Shown here one piece after another: positions 23,581-33,523 of a DNA stretch of 64,000 bases. The notes under the pieces were generated by a model that was not told the DNA's origin, searched no databases, and was given only the letters and a program-made list of their open reading frames with translations. The DNA comes from Paracyclopina nana (Eukaryota > Arthropoda > Copepoda > Cyclopoida > Cyclopettidae): contig JAGUCH010000002.1 in NCBI GenBank assembly GCA_019096065.1, forward strand, positions 9,746,501 through 9,810,500. Reading direction: 5' to 3'. Each line of letters starts with the position of its first letter. Position 1 is the stretch's first letter. The translations under genes and the position numbers were made by a program.

Positions 23581-25207
23581 GAAACACGAGATCGATGAGA
23601 TTTGTACTTTATCAGGTGCTCTGCTCCGCAATCCTACTCAGGGCATCTGTCCAAGTACATAGCTTATTCTCGACCTCCGAGCGCTCAACACCCCTCTTCC
23701 CCAGATTTCAAAGGCCAGACAGACGCTGCTGCACTCTTCAGGTAGCCCTTTACACGCTTTAACGCCACTTTGGGGCCTTGTCTCGGCCTCTGCTGGGACG
23801 AGCGGCGAGCAATGATGTCATGCCTACTCAATCACGCGACGAGGTTGCGCGAGCCGCCCGCTCCAATGTTCCGAAGAGAAAATGGGATGTGGGTACGTGC
23901 ACCATGTGCTGCGGCACAGGAAATCGCTCTTTTTTGCGTGTGCAAGCGTCTCCCCTTCGTTTGGCCTTTGCGCTCACTTTTCCTCCTATTGCGAAGCAGC
24001 AGCGGAACAAAGGTTAGCATTAAACAGCCGTTTCGTCATTAGCCGCATCAATAACATCATCATCATCTGGAATAGTAATGATTCCACTCCCGAGCAGCTC
24101 GGAGAACTGGATATATGACAAACAAAAGACTCGTTTCCTCAATGGCACGCCATGGTAACAAACACGTACTTATCAATTTCAAAGGTGTATTAGCAGCACT
24201 TGTGCATGGATCAAACTTTGCCGGTTGTCATGGCGCAGCCACATCGCTGCACTTTCTACTATTAAATGTCACGACATGTCTCAGCAGTATGCTAGATACA
24301 TGCATCATGAATTATTCGCGTTCTTCTTTTTCGATTGATGACATTTAGTTATCGGAACATTCATTATCGATCCAAGAGACTCAACACCCCACGATGAAAA
24401 AAAAATAATGATGACGACTGCAGAACTGGTTGATAATTGCTTGTTGCGTTTGCACAAGCCTGTAATTATTATATGGGTGCATGCCAATTGAGAACCACAC
24501 ATCTTTTTCGCATACTATTTGCTCACCATCTGCCCACGACATGGCGGTAAACGAGCAGGGGGTTGCAGCACACCCTCAAAGTGAGCATGGCCTTTTTTCG
24601 TGTCAGCCCCACCAGATCATGTTTGTCCGCCTCAATAATCCGCGATATTCTTCTTTAAGTGAAAAACTGACCGTGACGGGAACAAAACACGAGTCGGGTC
24701 TACTATTGCACATTTTGGCAAGCCAAACTCTCTAGCTCCTCAGCACTTTTACAATTTTCTGCCTCAGGAACACTTGTTGCGGAACGATATTTAGGCTCCT
24801 TCAGCATCATCATCACGATGCATTCCAATACAATCGAGAAGCGCACGTCATGCACTGAGCAGCCAAAATAGCAAAGGTGGTCTTGCGCGAGCGCGGCCAT
24901 GCACATTTTACATTTGTTTCAGACAAGTGCAATGAACTGGGGAAAATGCTGCTGCTGTCCACTGACCAAGAATGTCCTCCGAATTTCAAGCATGCTTTTA
25001 CTTTTAACTCTTGGCTTAATAATCCGATCGGGCACCGAATGGCAGCGAGGCGCGTGTTTTTACCACCATGCAGTAGTGGTATACCTACATAGCAGTAGAA
25101 GTAAGCTAGTAAGCGCTGGTAATCCAGGAGTGCTCCTCAGTGCCGGATTGGAAAGCTCGAAGACAAGTTACTAGCAAGGCAAATTGGCCGCGACAAAGAT
25201 CTAGTAG
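23581..25207. other. Intergenic, nothing recognised
   Basis: About 1.6 kb of mixed composition between the GC-rich block and caveolin. Short open frames on both strands have no recognisable motif or convincing splice partners. The caveolin promoter presumably lies in the last few hundred bases. Confidence 0.5.
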
Positions 25208-26908
25208 ATGTCTGTGAAACCCATGGCAGGATTCGACATGGACAACCGCGACCCAAACAACCTCAACGAGCACCTCCAGGCAGGTTTTCCTTTACCACAT
25301 AACAGCAAGATTGATAGGACAGCATGGTCATCAATCTTGATTTCCTAGGTGATGTGGGACGACATCATCGGGGAGCCGGAGGGAATCAGAAGCACCCAAT
25401 GTGCCTGGAACTGCTCCTATAAGTGCTTTCGAGGGACCAAGAGCTGCTGCTATATCCTTCTGACTACACTCTTCGCGCCCTGCTTGGCTTTTTGCTCAGC
25501 CATCAACTTCGCGTGTCTGGCCTTTCAGGTAAAACACGGCGGCGGGAATTCGCACTATCCTCCTATTATTTGAGGAGAAAATCTTGGCACGCTGCTAATT
25601 AACTGGGCAAAGTTAATCTTAACTTTCTCGCGTGCCCAGCAGCAAAAGTAGATGATGTTCTCATCCACTTTGACTGACACGGGGACAGCATCATTCTTGA
25701 GCACTTTTGCTGCTGTTGCTGCTGCTGCAAGGGAGGAATGCGATGAAAAACACACCTCATTCTTTGCATGTTTTCCATGATGATCGGAAGCTCTAATTTG
25801 GCGAGTAGCTCGAGCTGCAGCTTGCTCGCGACGTGGGAAAACATGGCTAAAATTAACGATTCCTGCTCAAATTGCACACACTTCCAGCTCGACTACTAGG
25901 AAAATGCTTAGCATATACTGGTTTTAAAAAGCCTGAACGTAGAGAGTGGAAATTTTGCCATGATCGATTTTCTGTCGATTGCCTTGAATTGGTTCCGGTT
26001 TTGCCACTAGTAAGGTCAATCAAGTTATGAACAACTGTGCTTTTCCTCCTTCGCTCACCAAAAGCAGAAAACTCCACCAAATAATGATTGTGTGTGTGTG
26101 TGAGCGTGGACGCCATCGTGGAAATGATCTCGTTTGATCAATAAAGGAGGAAACGCAAAAGTTGCACCACAGTTCCTATGACAAAAATTAAGAGCAAGCT
26201 GCAATTACAAGGTACACTTTGGATGTGTCGGCCAAAAAATGGCTGCCATAGAAAACAACTTTGAAATTCAACATACTACGAATATGCATTATTGACAACT
26301 CAACTGAACTACTACGGGGGAAAATCAATAGAGAACATAACTTTGTAGTTAAGCAACCAGCTATGTGGTATTGCAGTTAATTATTCCGACTAGGCCTTCC
26401 TGACCTATTCAGCAATTACATTGACACCATAGTCCGCACGCAATGGAATGCTCCATTATCAAATCATGGCATTTGGCTGCTCCATTAGGACACAATTGTG
26501 CTACGCTAATTTTAAACCAACTCGGTACTACACCTGCACGCACGAAAGGCATGTTGTTTTCTGGTAGAAAGTCCTCCGGCCTCTACTTGTTTTTCAAGTG
26601 GGTCATCCTGCAGCTTGATGATGAAATACTTTTATAGCTTCAGTAGGAAGGGTGGTGTAGGACACCACCGTCTCTTTTATGGCCCCTTCTCAAGAGATTT
26701 GCTTTCTTTCCAGCATATCTGGTGCATGGGGCCTTGCCTCAGAACCTGGAAGATCCACTGTGCATTTTTCCGCAACTTCTTCACCGTCTGCATGGTGGCA
26801 ACCTGTGGGCCGTGTGCAGAAACCTGCGGCCTGTACTTTTCAAAGGTCAAAGTCCGCTACCAAAGGCTGCCAGATGGAGATGACGAAAAAGACATCATGA
26901 TAGTTTGA
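25208..26908 (+). CDS. Cav: Caveolin, 148 residues
   Basis: Exons are 25208-25279, 25349-25528 and 26714-26908, all phase 0. The protein starts MSVKPMAGFDMDNRDPNNLN, continues EHLQVMWDDIIGEPEG (the family has NEHLKVAFEDVIAEPEG) and has the tryptophan-bearing CAWNCSYKCF. The hydrophobic intramembrane hairpin runs CCYILLTTLFAPCLAFCSAI. Exon 3 begins HIWCMGPCLRTWK, matching the caveolin H-I-W segment, then a cysteine-rich C-terminal helix region. Caveolins scaffold caveolae and lipid-raft signalling at the plasma membrane. The scaffolding segment is cysteine-richer than in vertebrates. Intron 1 (25280-25348) is GC-AG with donor CAG|GCAGGT; a GT donor nearby breaks the caveolin frame. Intron 2 is 1185 bp. 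An AATAAA lies 161 bases past the stop. Confidence 0.93.
25555..25877 (-). other. Weak coding-like signal opposite caveolin intron 2
   Basis: On the minus strand, QFEQESLILAMFSHVASKL followed by LELLAKLELPIIMENMQR, and in another frame AVPVSVKVDENIIYF, read like protein segments near a glutamine-coding CAG/CAA run. I could not join them by an in-frame GT-AG intron. It may be chance, a pseudogene piece, or exons of a nested gene. Confidence 0.15.
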
Positions 26909-27002
26909 TCCACCTTGCCTGATGTTTCAGTACAACTTACAACATTGATTACTACTTTACCATATTATAAGGTTCACACTTCAAGTACAATGCAACTCCG
27001 CT

Positions 27003-27008
27003 TTTATT
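27003..27008 (-). terminator. Polyadenylation signal of PNP
   Basis: TTTATT on the plus strand is AATAAA on the minus strand, 170 bases beyond the PNP stop. Confidence 0.55.
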
Positions 27009-27068
27009 CAACCATGCAATTTGGCATTTAATATATACACGCATGTTTAATGTAACTGAGTGCCGATA

Positions 27069-27074
27069 AATAAA
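27069..27074 (+). terminator. Polyadenylation signal of caveolin
   Basis: AATAAA lies 161 bases beyond the caveolin stop. It is located past the PNP signal at 27003-27008, so the two transcripts should overlap antisense by roughly 100 nt. Confidence 0.6.
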
Positions 27075-27178
27075 ACGAACGGGCTTTTTACACTGGAAAC
27101 GTCCATAGTGCAAAAAATCGGAACTTTAGCAAACGCAACTCTCTCAACCTTCGGTTAAAAAGCTTTGAGCTGTCGTCC

Positions 27179-30100
27179 TTAAGGTTTTTCAAGATCTTCA
27201 CCCAGCTTTTGAATCAAATTCCCCACGAAATCCTTTAAAAGCAACTCGGACTTCTTTGCCACATCAAACACTTCTTCTGCCAGATCTGTAACATTGTCCT
27301 CCTCGGCCGTCTCCAAAACGCAAGGATTCGTGATAAGCGAAAAGGCAAGCACTTTCATTCCACAATGTCTTGCAGTAACAACTTCGTGGACAGTGCTCAT
27401 TCCTGCAAAAAGCCATTAGAGACTCCAAGTGGAAACAGAAGAAGATTGTCACAAAGATTCATAGACTTGTTAACTTCGTAGCTTTCAACACAAAGTAGTT
27501 ACTCAGGAAAGGCACATCCGTTCACTACATGAAATCAGAGCCTTCCCTTATAAAGCTTATATGCCTCTCTGCATAATTTGAAACCAGTTTTCCTCGAATA
27601 CGAATGAAATACAAGAAATTCTGCGACTCTTCTGAGAGGAAATAATTTGTGACATGTAAACTTTTTTGCCTTCACTGTACTCACCCACAGCATCGACCCC
27701 GCACATTTTCAGCATCTTGAGCTCGGTTGGAGTTTCAAAGTTTGGTCCACCCAACATTGTGTAAACACCCTCCTTAACCGATTTTTCTATTTTCAGTGCT
27801 TCAGCCACTTCCACGGCGATTTTTCGCCATTTCTTGTTGTATGCATCATTCAGTTGAAAAAATCGGGGACCAAAACTGTATGACAAAACCAAGCAATATT
27901 TCTATAAGATTTTATATAGTTTTTGCCTCCATTGACCGGATAGAGGTCCAACTCAGAATAGTATTATTGGGCGGAAATCAAGAAATTGCATCTTGAAAGT
28001 TTAAAAATGCATGAGAAGCTACCACGAATGATTTTTGAGATAAGCTCAAAATTATTGCAATAGTACAAGCTTTTATAGGGTGTTCATCTATGCCTCGTTT
28101 CCTTAAAATCTTACGACAGCCTTAAACGAAATGCTTAAGTTTTCGTACTTCTGATTAATCAAAACAATTCTAGGTCATATGACCGAAAGAGGTCGGAAAA
28201 GTGGTCTAATTGAAGCTATGAAACGTGAGTAAAAATGGTCAGTTCTGAAATAGGAGGCTTAGGTAAAACGCAATTTAACGGAAGGAAAAAATGTCCTTTG
28301 TAGGTGAACACGGCATTATGCCTTGTTCATGTTTAAAGAATTTTATATGATGGAAAGCAATTTTCGCATGTATAATTCAGTTTACCAATTCGTCTCAGTT
28401 CATATAACTACACATGTATAAAAGCTCTGACGTTTTACTTTATCAAGTGACACACATTATAAAGTATTTTATAAGGTGTGTTGCTCCTCTGTTTGACCAG
28501 AGACCATGATATTGTCCAAGAAGTAAATCCCATTGCAGAAAAAAGGAGAAACATTGCCTTAAGTGGGGATCGAACTTTGATCATCTAAATTAGGAGTCTG
28601 ACGCTCTACTGACTGAGCTACTGATTTACTAAGAATTATTTTGGTAAAATTTGTTTTAACAATGACATTTGTGCTCTTCCACTAAGCTCAGCTTAGTAGA
28701 AGAGTCTCTTTCAGAGATACCAGACAGAACTTGATCTAACACATCTTTTAGCTTCAAAAAGTGCCAAATTCAAAATGCACACCTTTTAAGTGATTGATTA
28801 ACTTTCAGCTTCTCTTGCACTACTGAGGGCCTCTCAACCCAAGCCCTCAAAGTAATGGATCAGATGCTAAGTCAAGATTGCCTGGTCTGGTAACTTTATT
28901 AACATTTGAAAATTACTTTCCATCATATAAAATCTTATATATATGTAAACAAATTATAAAACAGGCTTACAAAATGTCTGAGCTCATTTTACAAAGTAAA
29001 AATCTCGTAGCATTAATACTTTGTTCATCTACCGTTCCTTAAGGAATGCATAATGACGAAACCATGCAGAATGACAACTCTACGCAGCTATTTAATGTAC
29101 TGAGAACTCCTTTGCGCAAAGGAATTTCGCGTTCCGATTCCTTAAGGAGTTTGTAGATGAACAGAGCATAAGGCCCTGTTCACCTGCAATATTATCAGCA
29201 AAATAACGCACGATATTATGCTGATATTTGCAAATATCCGGTATTTGTAAAATAATATTTCAGATTTTGACTTCGGAATCGATCTATTGGTGCCAAAAGC
29301 CATCCTGCACCAAAATAAAAATTCTCAGTTTCTCAGTATTTCTCTCTAATATTTTGCCAAAATAACGGCTATAATAAGGAGGTGAACAGGCCCTAATTGT
29401 CTCTCGCAAGCTTGAGCCCGCAAAGTTGCCACTCGATTTTTACTTTACAAAATTTGCTCAGCTATTTTATTAGCTTATTTTATAAACTGTTTACATTTAT
29501 ATAGTTATTTATTTCGAGCTGGGGCACGTAAAGTAGGGTCATTAAATAGCTGAGCGAGGATTTTAAAATGGGAAAACTCGAGTACAGCTTTACTAGCCCG
29601 AGCCTGCGAGGGCTGTAATTGTACGAGTGTTTTTCCATTTTTAAATCCGAGGTCAGCTATTTAATGACCCAATTTTACGTGCCCCAGCTCGGAATATACA
29701 ATTTTATATTCTGTAATACGATTTTTGAGTGTTTTAATGAAGTTACCGGGCTGCCCCGTGCCCTAGAAAATACTGCTCGGTTTTTAGTTGCTATGTGAAT
29801 ATCACTGGCTCTCATTAGCTAGCATCCAGTGGGTTGGGAGCAATTAAATAGACTTTCAAAATCCATTTCTTCAGATGTGTTCCTATGGCACATTGGTTAG
29901 AGCGCTAGGCTCTTGATTCAGGAGTCTAGGGTTCAAACCACTGTCATTCCTCAACTCACTTTTTTTCTTTATCTGGCTAAAATTATGGTCAAATTCCTAT
30001 ACATAGCCTGAAATTTTCATCATTTTTCCTTAGCTTAGTGGTTCGAGCATTGGGAATCTAATCCAACTGTCTGAGGTTCGAATCTTGGATGATCCTCTCT

Positions 30101-32949
30101 TTTTCCAACTTCTTTGGAATTTGCATTACTTCCATGGAATATGAGGGGCATTAAATTACTTAAAATCCCTCAAATTTGATTCAAGGGCTGTTAAGTATTT
30201 AATATCCCCCAAATTGCTTAGAAAGAACTGTGATATAAAAGAGCTGAGTCGGATCGGTAAACTGAATTATAACACGAGGAAATCGTATTACAGTATATAA
30301 AATAGATAAAGGTATGGAAAATATTGTCTTGAGGAAGAGTGAATCAACTGCAAACTGCCGCCCAACTAGTTCAGCTTAGGGCCGAGCAGCATTTTTATTA
30401 AATGGCAATTTTTGCTATTTTGTCTCATGGTTTTCAGCATTTTTCAAAACAAACTAGCTTTCTTCACGTTTCTTTGATAAAAAATAAAATCGAGTCGATC
30501 TAATTTTTTTGCATCAGCTCGAGATTGCCACAAGACAATTTTTTGCCCTTCCTTAAAGTGTTTTTTGTGCCTTTTCCTGTGCGTATTTTTGTGCGTACAT
30601 GAACAGGACATAAGAATATGCATTGTTTTTGGACGACTATTCTTTTCGGGGTAGAAGCTTCAACAAGTAAATCTGAGCATAAATTATCCCCCCCATACAC
30701 AAATACACCAGACCATCTTGCACCAGACCAGAAATATCTTGAATGCAAAAAGTAGCTTTAAAATGTCCTAAAAAGTGAAATTTGGTCGACCAGAAATATC
30801 ATGAATGCAAAAAATAGCTTTAAAAACGCCTAAAAACTGAATTTTGGTCGACCAGAAATATCATGAATTGTTAGGTCATGAATGCAAAAAATAGCTTAAA
30901 AAAGCCTAAAAACTGAATTTTGGTCGACCAGAAATATCATGAATTGTTAGGTCATGAATGCAAAAAATAGCTTAAAAAAGCCTAAAAGCTGAAATTTGGT
31001 AGACCAGAAATTCATAAATGCAAAAAATAGCCTTAAAACGCCTATTAAGTGAAATTTGGTCGACCAGAAATTCATGAATGCAAAAAGTAGCTTTAAAAAC
31101 GCCTACAAACTGAAATTTGGTCAACCAGAAATATCATGAATGCAAAAAATAGCTTAAAAAGGCCTAAAAACTGAAATTTGGTCGACTAGAAATATCATGA
31201 ATGCAAAAAATAGCTTTAAAAGGACTAAAAACTGAAATTTGGTCGACCAGAAATATCATGAATGCAAAAAATAGCTTAAAAAGGCCTAAAAACTGAAATT
31301 TGGTCTACCAGAAACATCATTAATGCAAAAAATAGAAGGAATATCTGAATATCACGAATATCTGAATGCCATTTCCTGCACACAAGGAAAATGGCACTAT
31401 TTATAGATTATAGCTATTAGATAAAAGCGACACATTTTTTACTCAACGCAAGAGGCAACAATTTCACTTTCAGCAAAAAACTCGTTAGTTTCAACATTCT
31501 TTTTGAAAAAGTAGCTGAAGTTGACTCATCCAATTTTCCCGTTATGAATGACATCTGTATCGACTTTCAACTAATGGAGATGCAATCAATTGATGCACTC
31601 TTTCGATTTTCAATTACTTACTTTTTTTCAAAAAATGGGCTATACCCCAGCAAAAATCGAAATAGGTAATTGCGTGAAAAGCATTGCACAGAAAAAAATC
31701 AAGAGCATGCAGCCATAAAGCTAAAAACTTGATACTGTGTTCCAACATTTTCGCTGTATTTTATATCTGCTTTTAGCTTCATTTTTGCATGCAGGCTTTT
31801 TCACATCAACTTTTTTTACATCTTGTCAGGGGAATTTGTAGCGAAGATACAGCTATGTAGTGCTTGAAAATATTACCGATCATCGTTGATTCCCGCAAGT
31901 GGGCTAATGCCCACAAAGCTCATAAAGCTCAAGTGGTCCCTGAGAATCATGATATCTCCAACATTGAAGTCTGTGTTGAGGCCCCCTGCAGCATTGGTAA
32001 CGATCAATCCCTTCACGCCGAGCAAATGCAAGACTCTCACTGGCATCGCCATCTGGGGAAAAGTCCTTACTTTAACAACTAACAGACAGTTGTTAAGTTA
32101 TTCAGAATATTGTTTGCATGCATGCGAGGGAAAGCTAGCGATTTGTATGCAATAGTTACGCATAAGGATTTTAAAGGCAGCAATTAAAAAACTTTTTTAC
32201 GGCTGCTCTACTATAGCCTTTAGGATCTGACCTAGTTTTCATTAGCCTTCTAGTAGTAGAGAAGTGTGAGTAAAGGTTAGGATTACTTTGTGAATCGAAT
32301 AGCCTTCATAGAGATGAAACCTCCCTTGCATAAGAACAATACTTCGGCCATGAATGAGTCCGAACATTAGTCTTGATTTATGTCCAGGAGCAGTAGATTT
32401 GGGGAAATGAGGGATTTCTTCATAGCCTATTTCCACGCAGTTTTCCACCAGTAGGCCCAGTTGAGCTTTGGATTGAAGAAGAAAAACTTTGCTTAATCCT
32501 CGGCGATGAACAATGCATGTGAAAAAATTTAGCAGTTCAAATATACTGTGCTGCTACTCCTACGTTCCCATTAAAAACTTCAAGGGAGTCTGGTTTCAAA
32601 ATTAGTTTTCCCATAGCTGTAAAGGATGAATTACCTCCTCCCTATGTGTGAACTTTGTAATAATGAGATTTGTTGTGCTTTGAAAAAAAAAAGCGGAAAT
32701 AGGGGCGTACTACTCAAGCACTCAAGCAGGATTTTCTTCCCCTTTGGAGAAGCTCTCTTTTTTTTACCTAGGCCTGATCCACAAATGATGCCGAACTGGG
32801 GCTGAAATTCGCCTATTCTGGAGCGGATGAAACGAGCACTCTCCTCCACTAATGAAAAATCCATGCTCATTGAACTGGAAGATTGCAAATGCAAATTGAA
32901 AAGTACTTTTTGAAGGTGCTCAAAGAACTTACTCGGCAGCCGATGACAT
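27179..32949 (-). CDS. PNP: Purine nucleoside phosphorylase, 297 residues
   Basis: Minus-strand exons are 32949-32933, 32874-32768, 32465-32287, 32052-31877, 27875-27685 and 27402-27179, all GT-AG and in phase. The start MSSAAD is preferred over an in-frame ATG at 32894, because a 17-nt first exon and a good acceptor (CTTCCAG at 32875) join in frame. The enzyme phosphorolyses inosine and guanosine in purine salvage. Family residues seen are GIICGSGL (phosphate Ser), [36 protein letters not shown] (catalytic Glu), GMSTV and SLITN (base-binding Asn). The helix that carries the ribose-contacting His of mammalian PNP (NHEEV) reads LAEEV here, so that His appears replaced by Ala. The third coding intron from the 5' end after exon 4 is 4.0 kb and full of repeats. 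Confidence 0.94.
28557..28627 (-). repeat. tRNA-like remnant 1
   Basis: The minus strand has an A-box-like TAGCTCAGTCAGTAGAGCG, a loop CTCCTAA and a B-box-like AGTTCGATCC with correct spacing. The acceptor and T stems do not pair, so it is a tRNA-derived repeat or pseudogene rather than a working tRNA. Confidence 0.5.
29018..29169. mobile_element. 152-bp MITE (TTCATCTAC family)
   Basis: The left end TTCATCTACCGTTCCTTAAG and the inverted right end TTCATCTACAAACTCCTTAAG form terminal inverted repeats. A second copy of the same length lies at 50968-51120. The WDFY3-intron copy of the host element lacks this insertion. Confidence 0.8.
29171..29396. mobile_element. 226-bp MITE (GGGCCTGTTCACCT termini)
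   Basis: The left AGGCCCTGTTCACCTGCAAT and the reverse complement of the right end, TTAGGGCCTGTTCACCTCC, form inverted termini. The interior is A/T-rich with no coding sequence. It abuts the preceding MITE, and both are absent from the related copy at 10225-10260. Confidence 0.75.
29515..29692. mobile_element. 178-bp MITE with about 50-bp inverted repeats
   Basis: The left CGAGCTGGGGCACGTAAAGT through GGGTCATTAAATAGCTGA is mirrored at the right end as TCAGCTATTTAATGACCC and ACGTGCCCCAGCTCGG. The element is nearly all stem, with a short centre near 29600. Confidence 0.85.
29884..29952 (+). repeat. tRNA-like remnant 2
   Basis: TGGCACATTGGTTAGAGCG resembles an A box, with a TCTTGAT anticodon-like loop and a B-box-like GGGTTCAAACC. 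The T and acceptor stems do not pair, so it is probably tRNA-derived and not functional. Confidence 0.45.
30024..30095 (+). repeat. tRNA-like remnant 3
   Basis: TAGCTTAGTGGTTCGAGCA (A box), an anticodon-like stem TTGGG/TCCAA and GGTTCGAATC (B box) are spaced as in a tRNA. The acceptor stem does not pair and the base before the anticodon is not T. Confidence 0.45.
30723..31332. repeat. 62-bp tandem repeat in the PNP intron
   Basis: About nine units are built on GACCAGAAATATCATGAATG, CAAAAAATAGCTTTAAAA and CTAAAAACTGAATTTTGGTC. Two neighbouring units carry the same extra 16-bp piece (TTGTTAGGTCATGAA), showing unit-by-unit spread. Unit junctions contain the palindrome GGTCGACC. Confidence 0.9.
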
Positions 32950-33523
32950 TTTGCGATGAATACACGATATGCTATCTAAAGATATATCTACAAGGGAGGA
33001 TCTGTATTGGACAACTGACATCAAAATGCGATAAATACTAAACTCGTTTCTTGCGAGCAAACAAACTGATGTAGACTATTTTGTGCTACATCCAAGGGTT
33101 GAAAACTCAAGGCTGTAAAGTGAAAACGATGCGGTAAAATTTCAATTTCATTTGAGCCAATTTCCTGAGCGGGAAACGATGTAGCCTTGAAATGAATACG
33201 GCTAAAGTGCAGCTTGAAAACCATGCCAAAAGTGAAATTGGACTTTTTTTCGCAGTGATGGGCATAACACGCTTCAGCCGGAATTTCCAACTGTTCGTAC
33301 GGACATTAAAAAAGCCTTCAGCAAAAGGCGGCTTTTAAAAGAAAGTCAGTGGCGCGTGTATGCATTTTTTTAGCCGTCGCCGTTGTTGGTCTCTCGACGA
33401 GGCCGCGAGTTACGAGCGGCGCACCGAGGAGGCCGTTTCATTCACGAGGCTACTGGAATCGCGAGAGGCAGCCGGAAGGCTGCTCAGAGAAACCAGTTGG
33501 CCTCCGACTCGCTCGCTACGACA
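32950..33523. promoter_or_regulatory. Intergenic region between divergent PNP and FMRFamide-receptor genes
   Basis: The two genes point away from each other across 574 bp, so both promoters should lie here. I see no clear TATA box. The final 170 bp are GC-richer and probably form the receptor 5' leader. Confidence 0.4.

Larger units (their letters stand above)
28340..30305. mobile_element. Non-autonomous element with terminal inverted repeats, nested in the outer MITE
   Basis: The left end reads TTTTATATGATGG...ATAATTCAGTTTACC. The reverse complement of the right end reads ATTTTATATACTG...ATAATTCAGTTTACCGATCC. The imperfect inverted repeats are about 60 bp. The left 1.15 kb is shared with 9015-10380 in the WDFY3 intron. 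It has no coding content, and further elements lie inside it. Confidence 0.75.
28313..30612. mobile_element. Outer MITE (TGTTCATGTA family) interrupted by later insertions
   Basis: The left end (CCTTGTTCATGTTTAAAGAA at 28317) and the right end (GCGTACATGAACAGGACAT at 30592-30612) match the two ends of the intact copy at 48389-48798. The internal sequence resumes at about 30308 (AAGGTATGGAAAATATTGTC), so roughly 2 kb has been inserted near its left end. Confidence 0.75.

Noticed and set aside
28557-30095. Functional tRNA genes
   Set aside because: Acceptor and T stems do not pair in any of the three candidates, so they are listed as tRNA-like remnants.
32768-32894. PNP starting at the ATG at 32894 (MHLQSSSS)
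   Set aside because: That ATG overlaps a good acceptor (CTTCCAG). A 17-nt upstream exon with a strong GTAAGT donor joins in phase and gives MSSAADSMSMDF, which I prefer.
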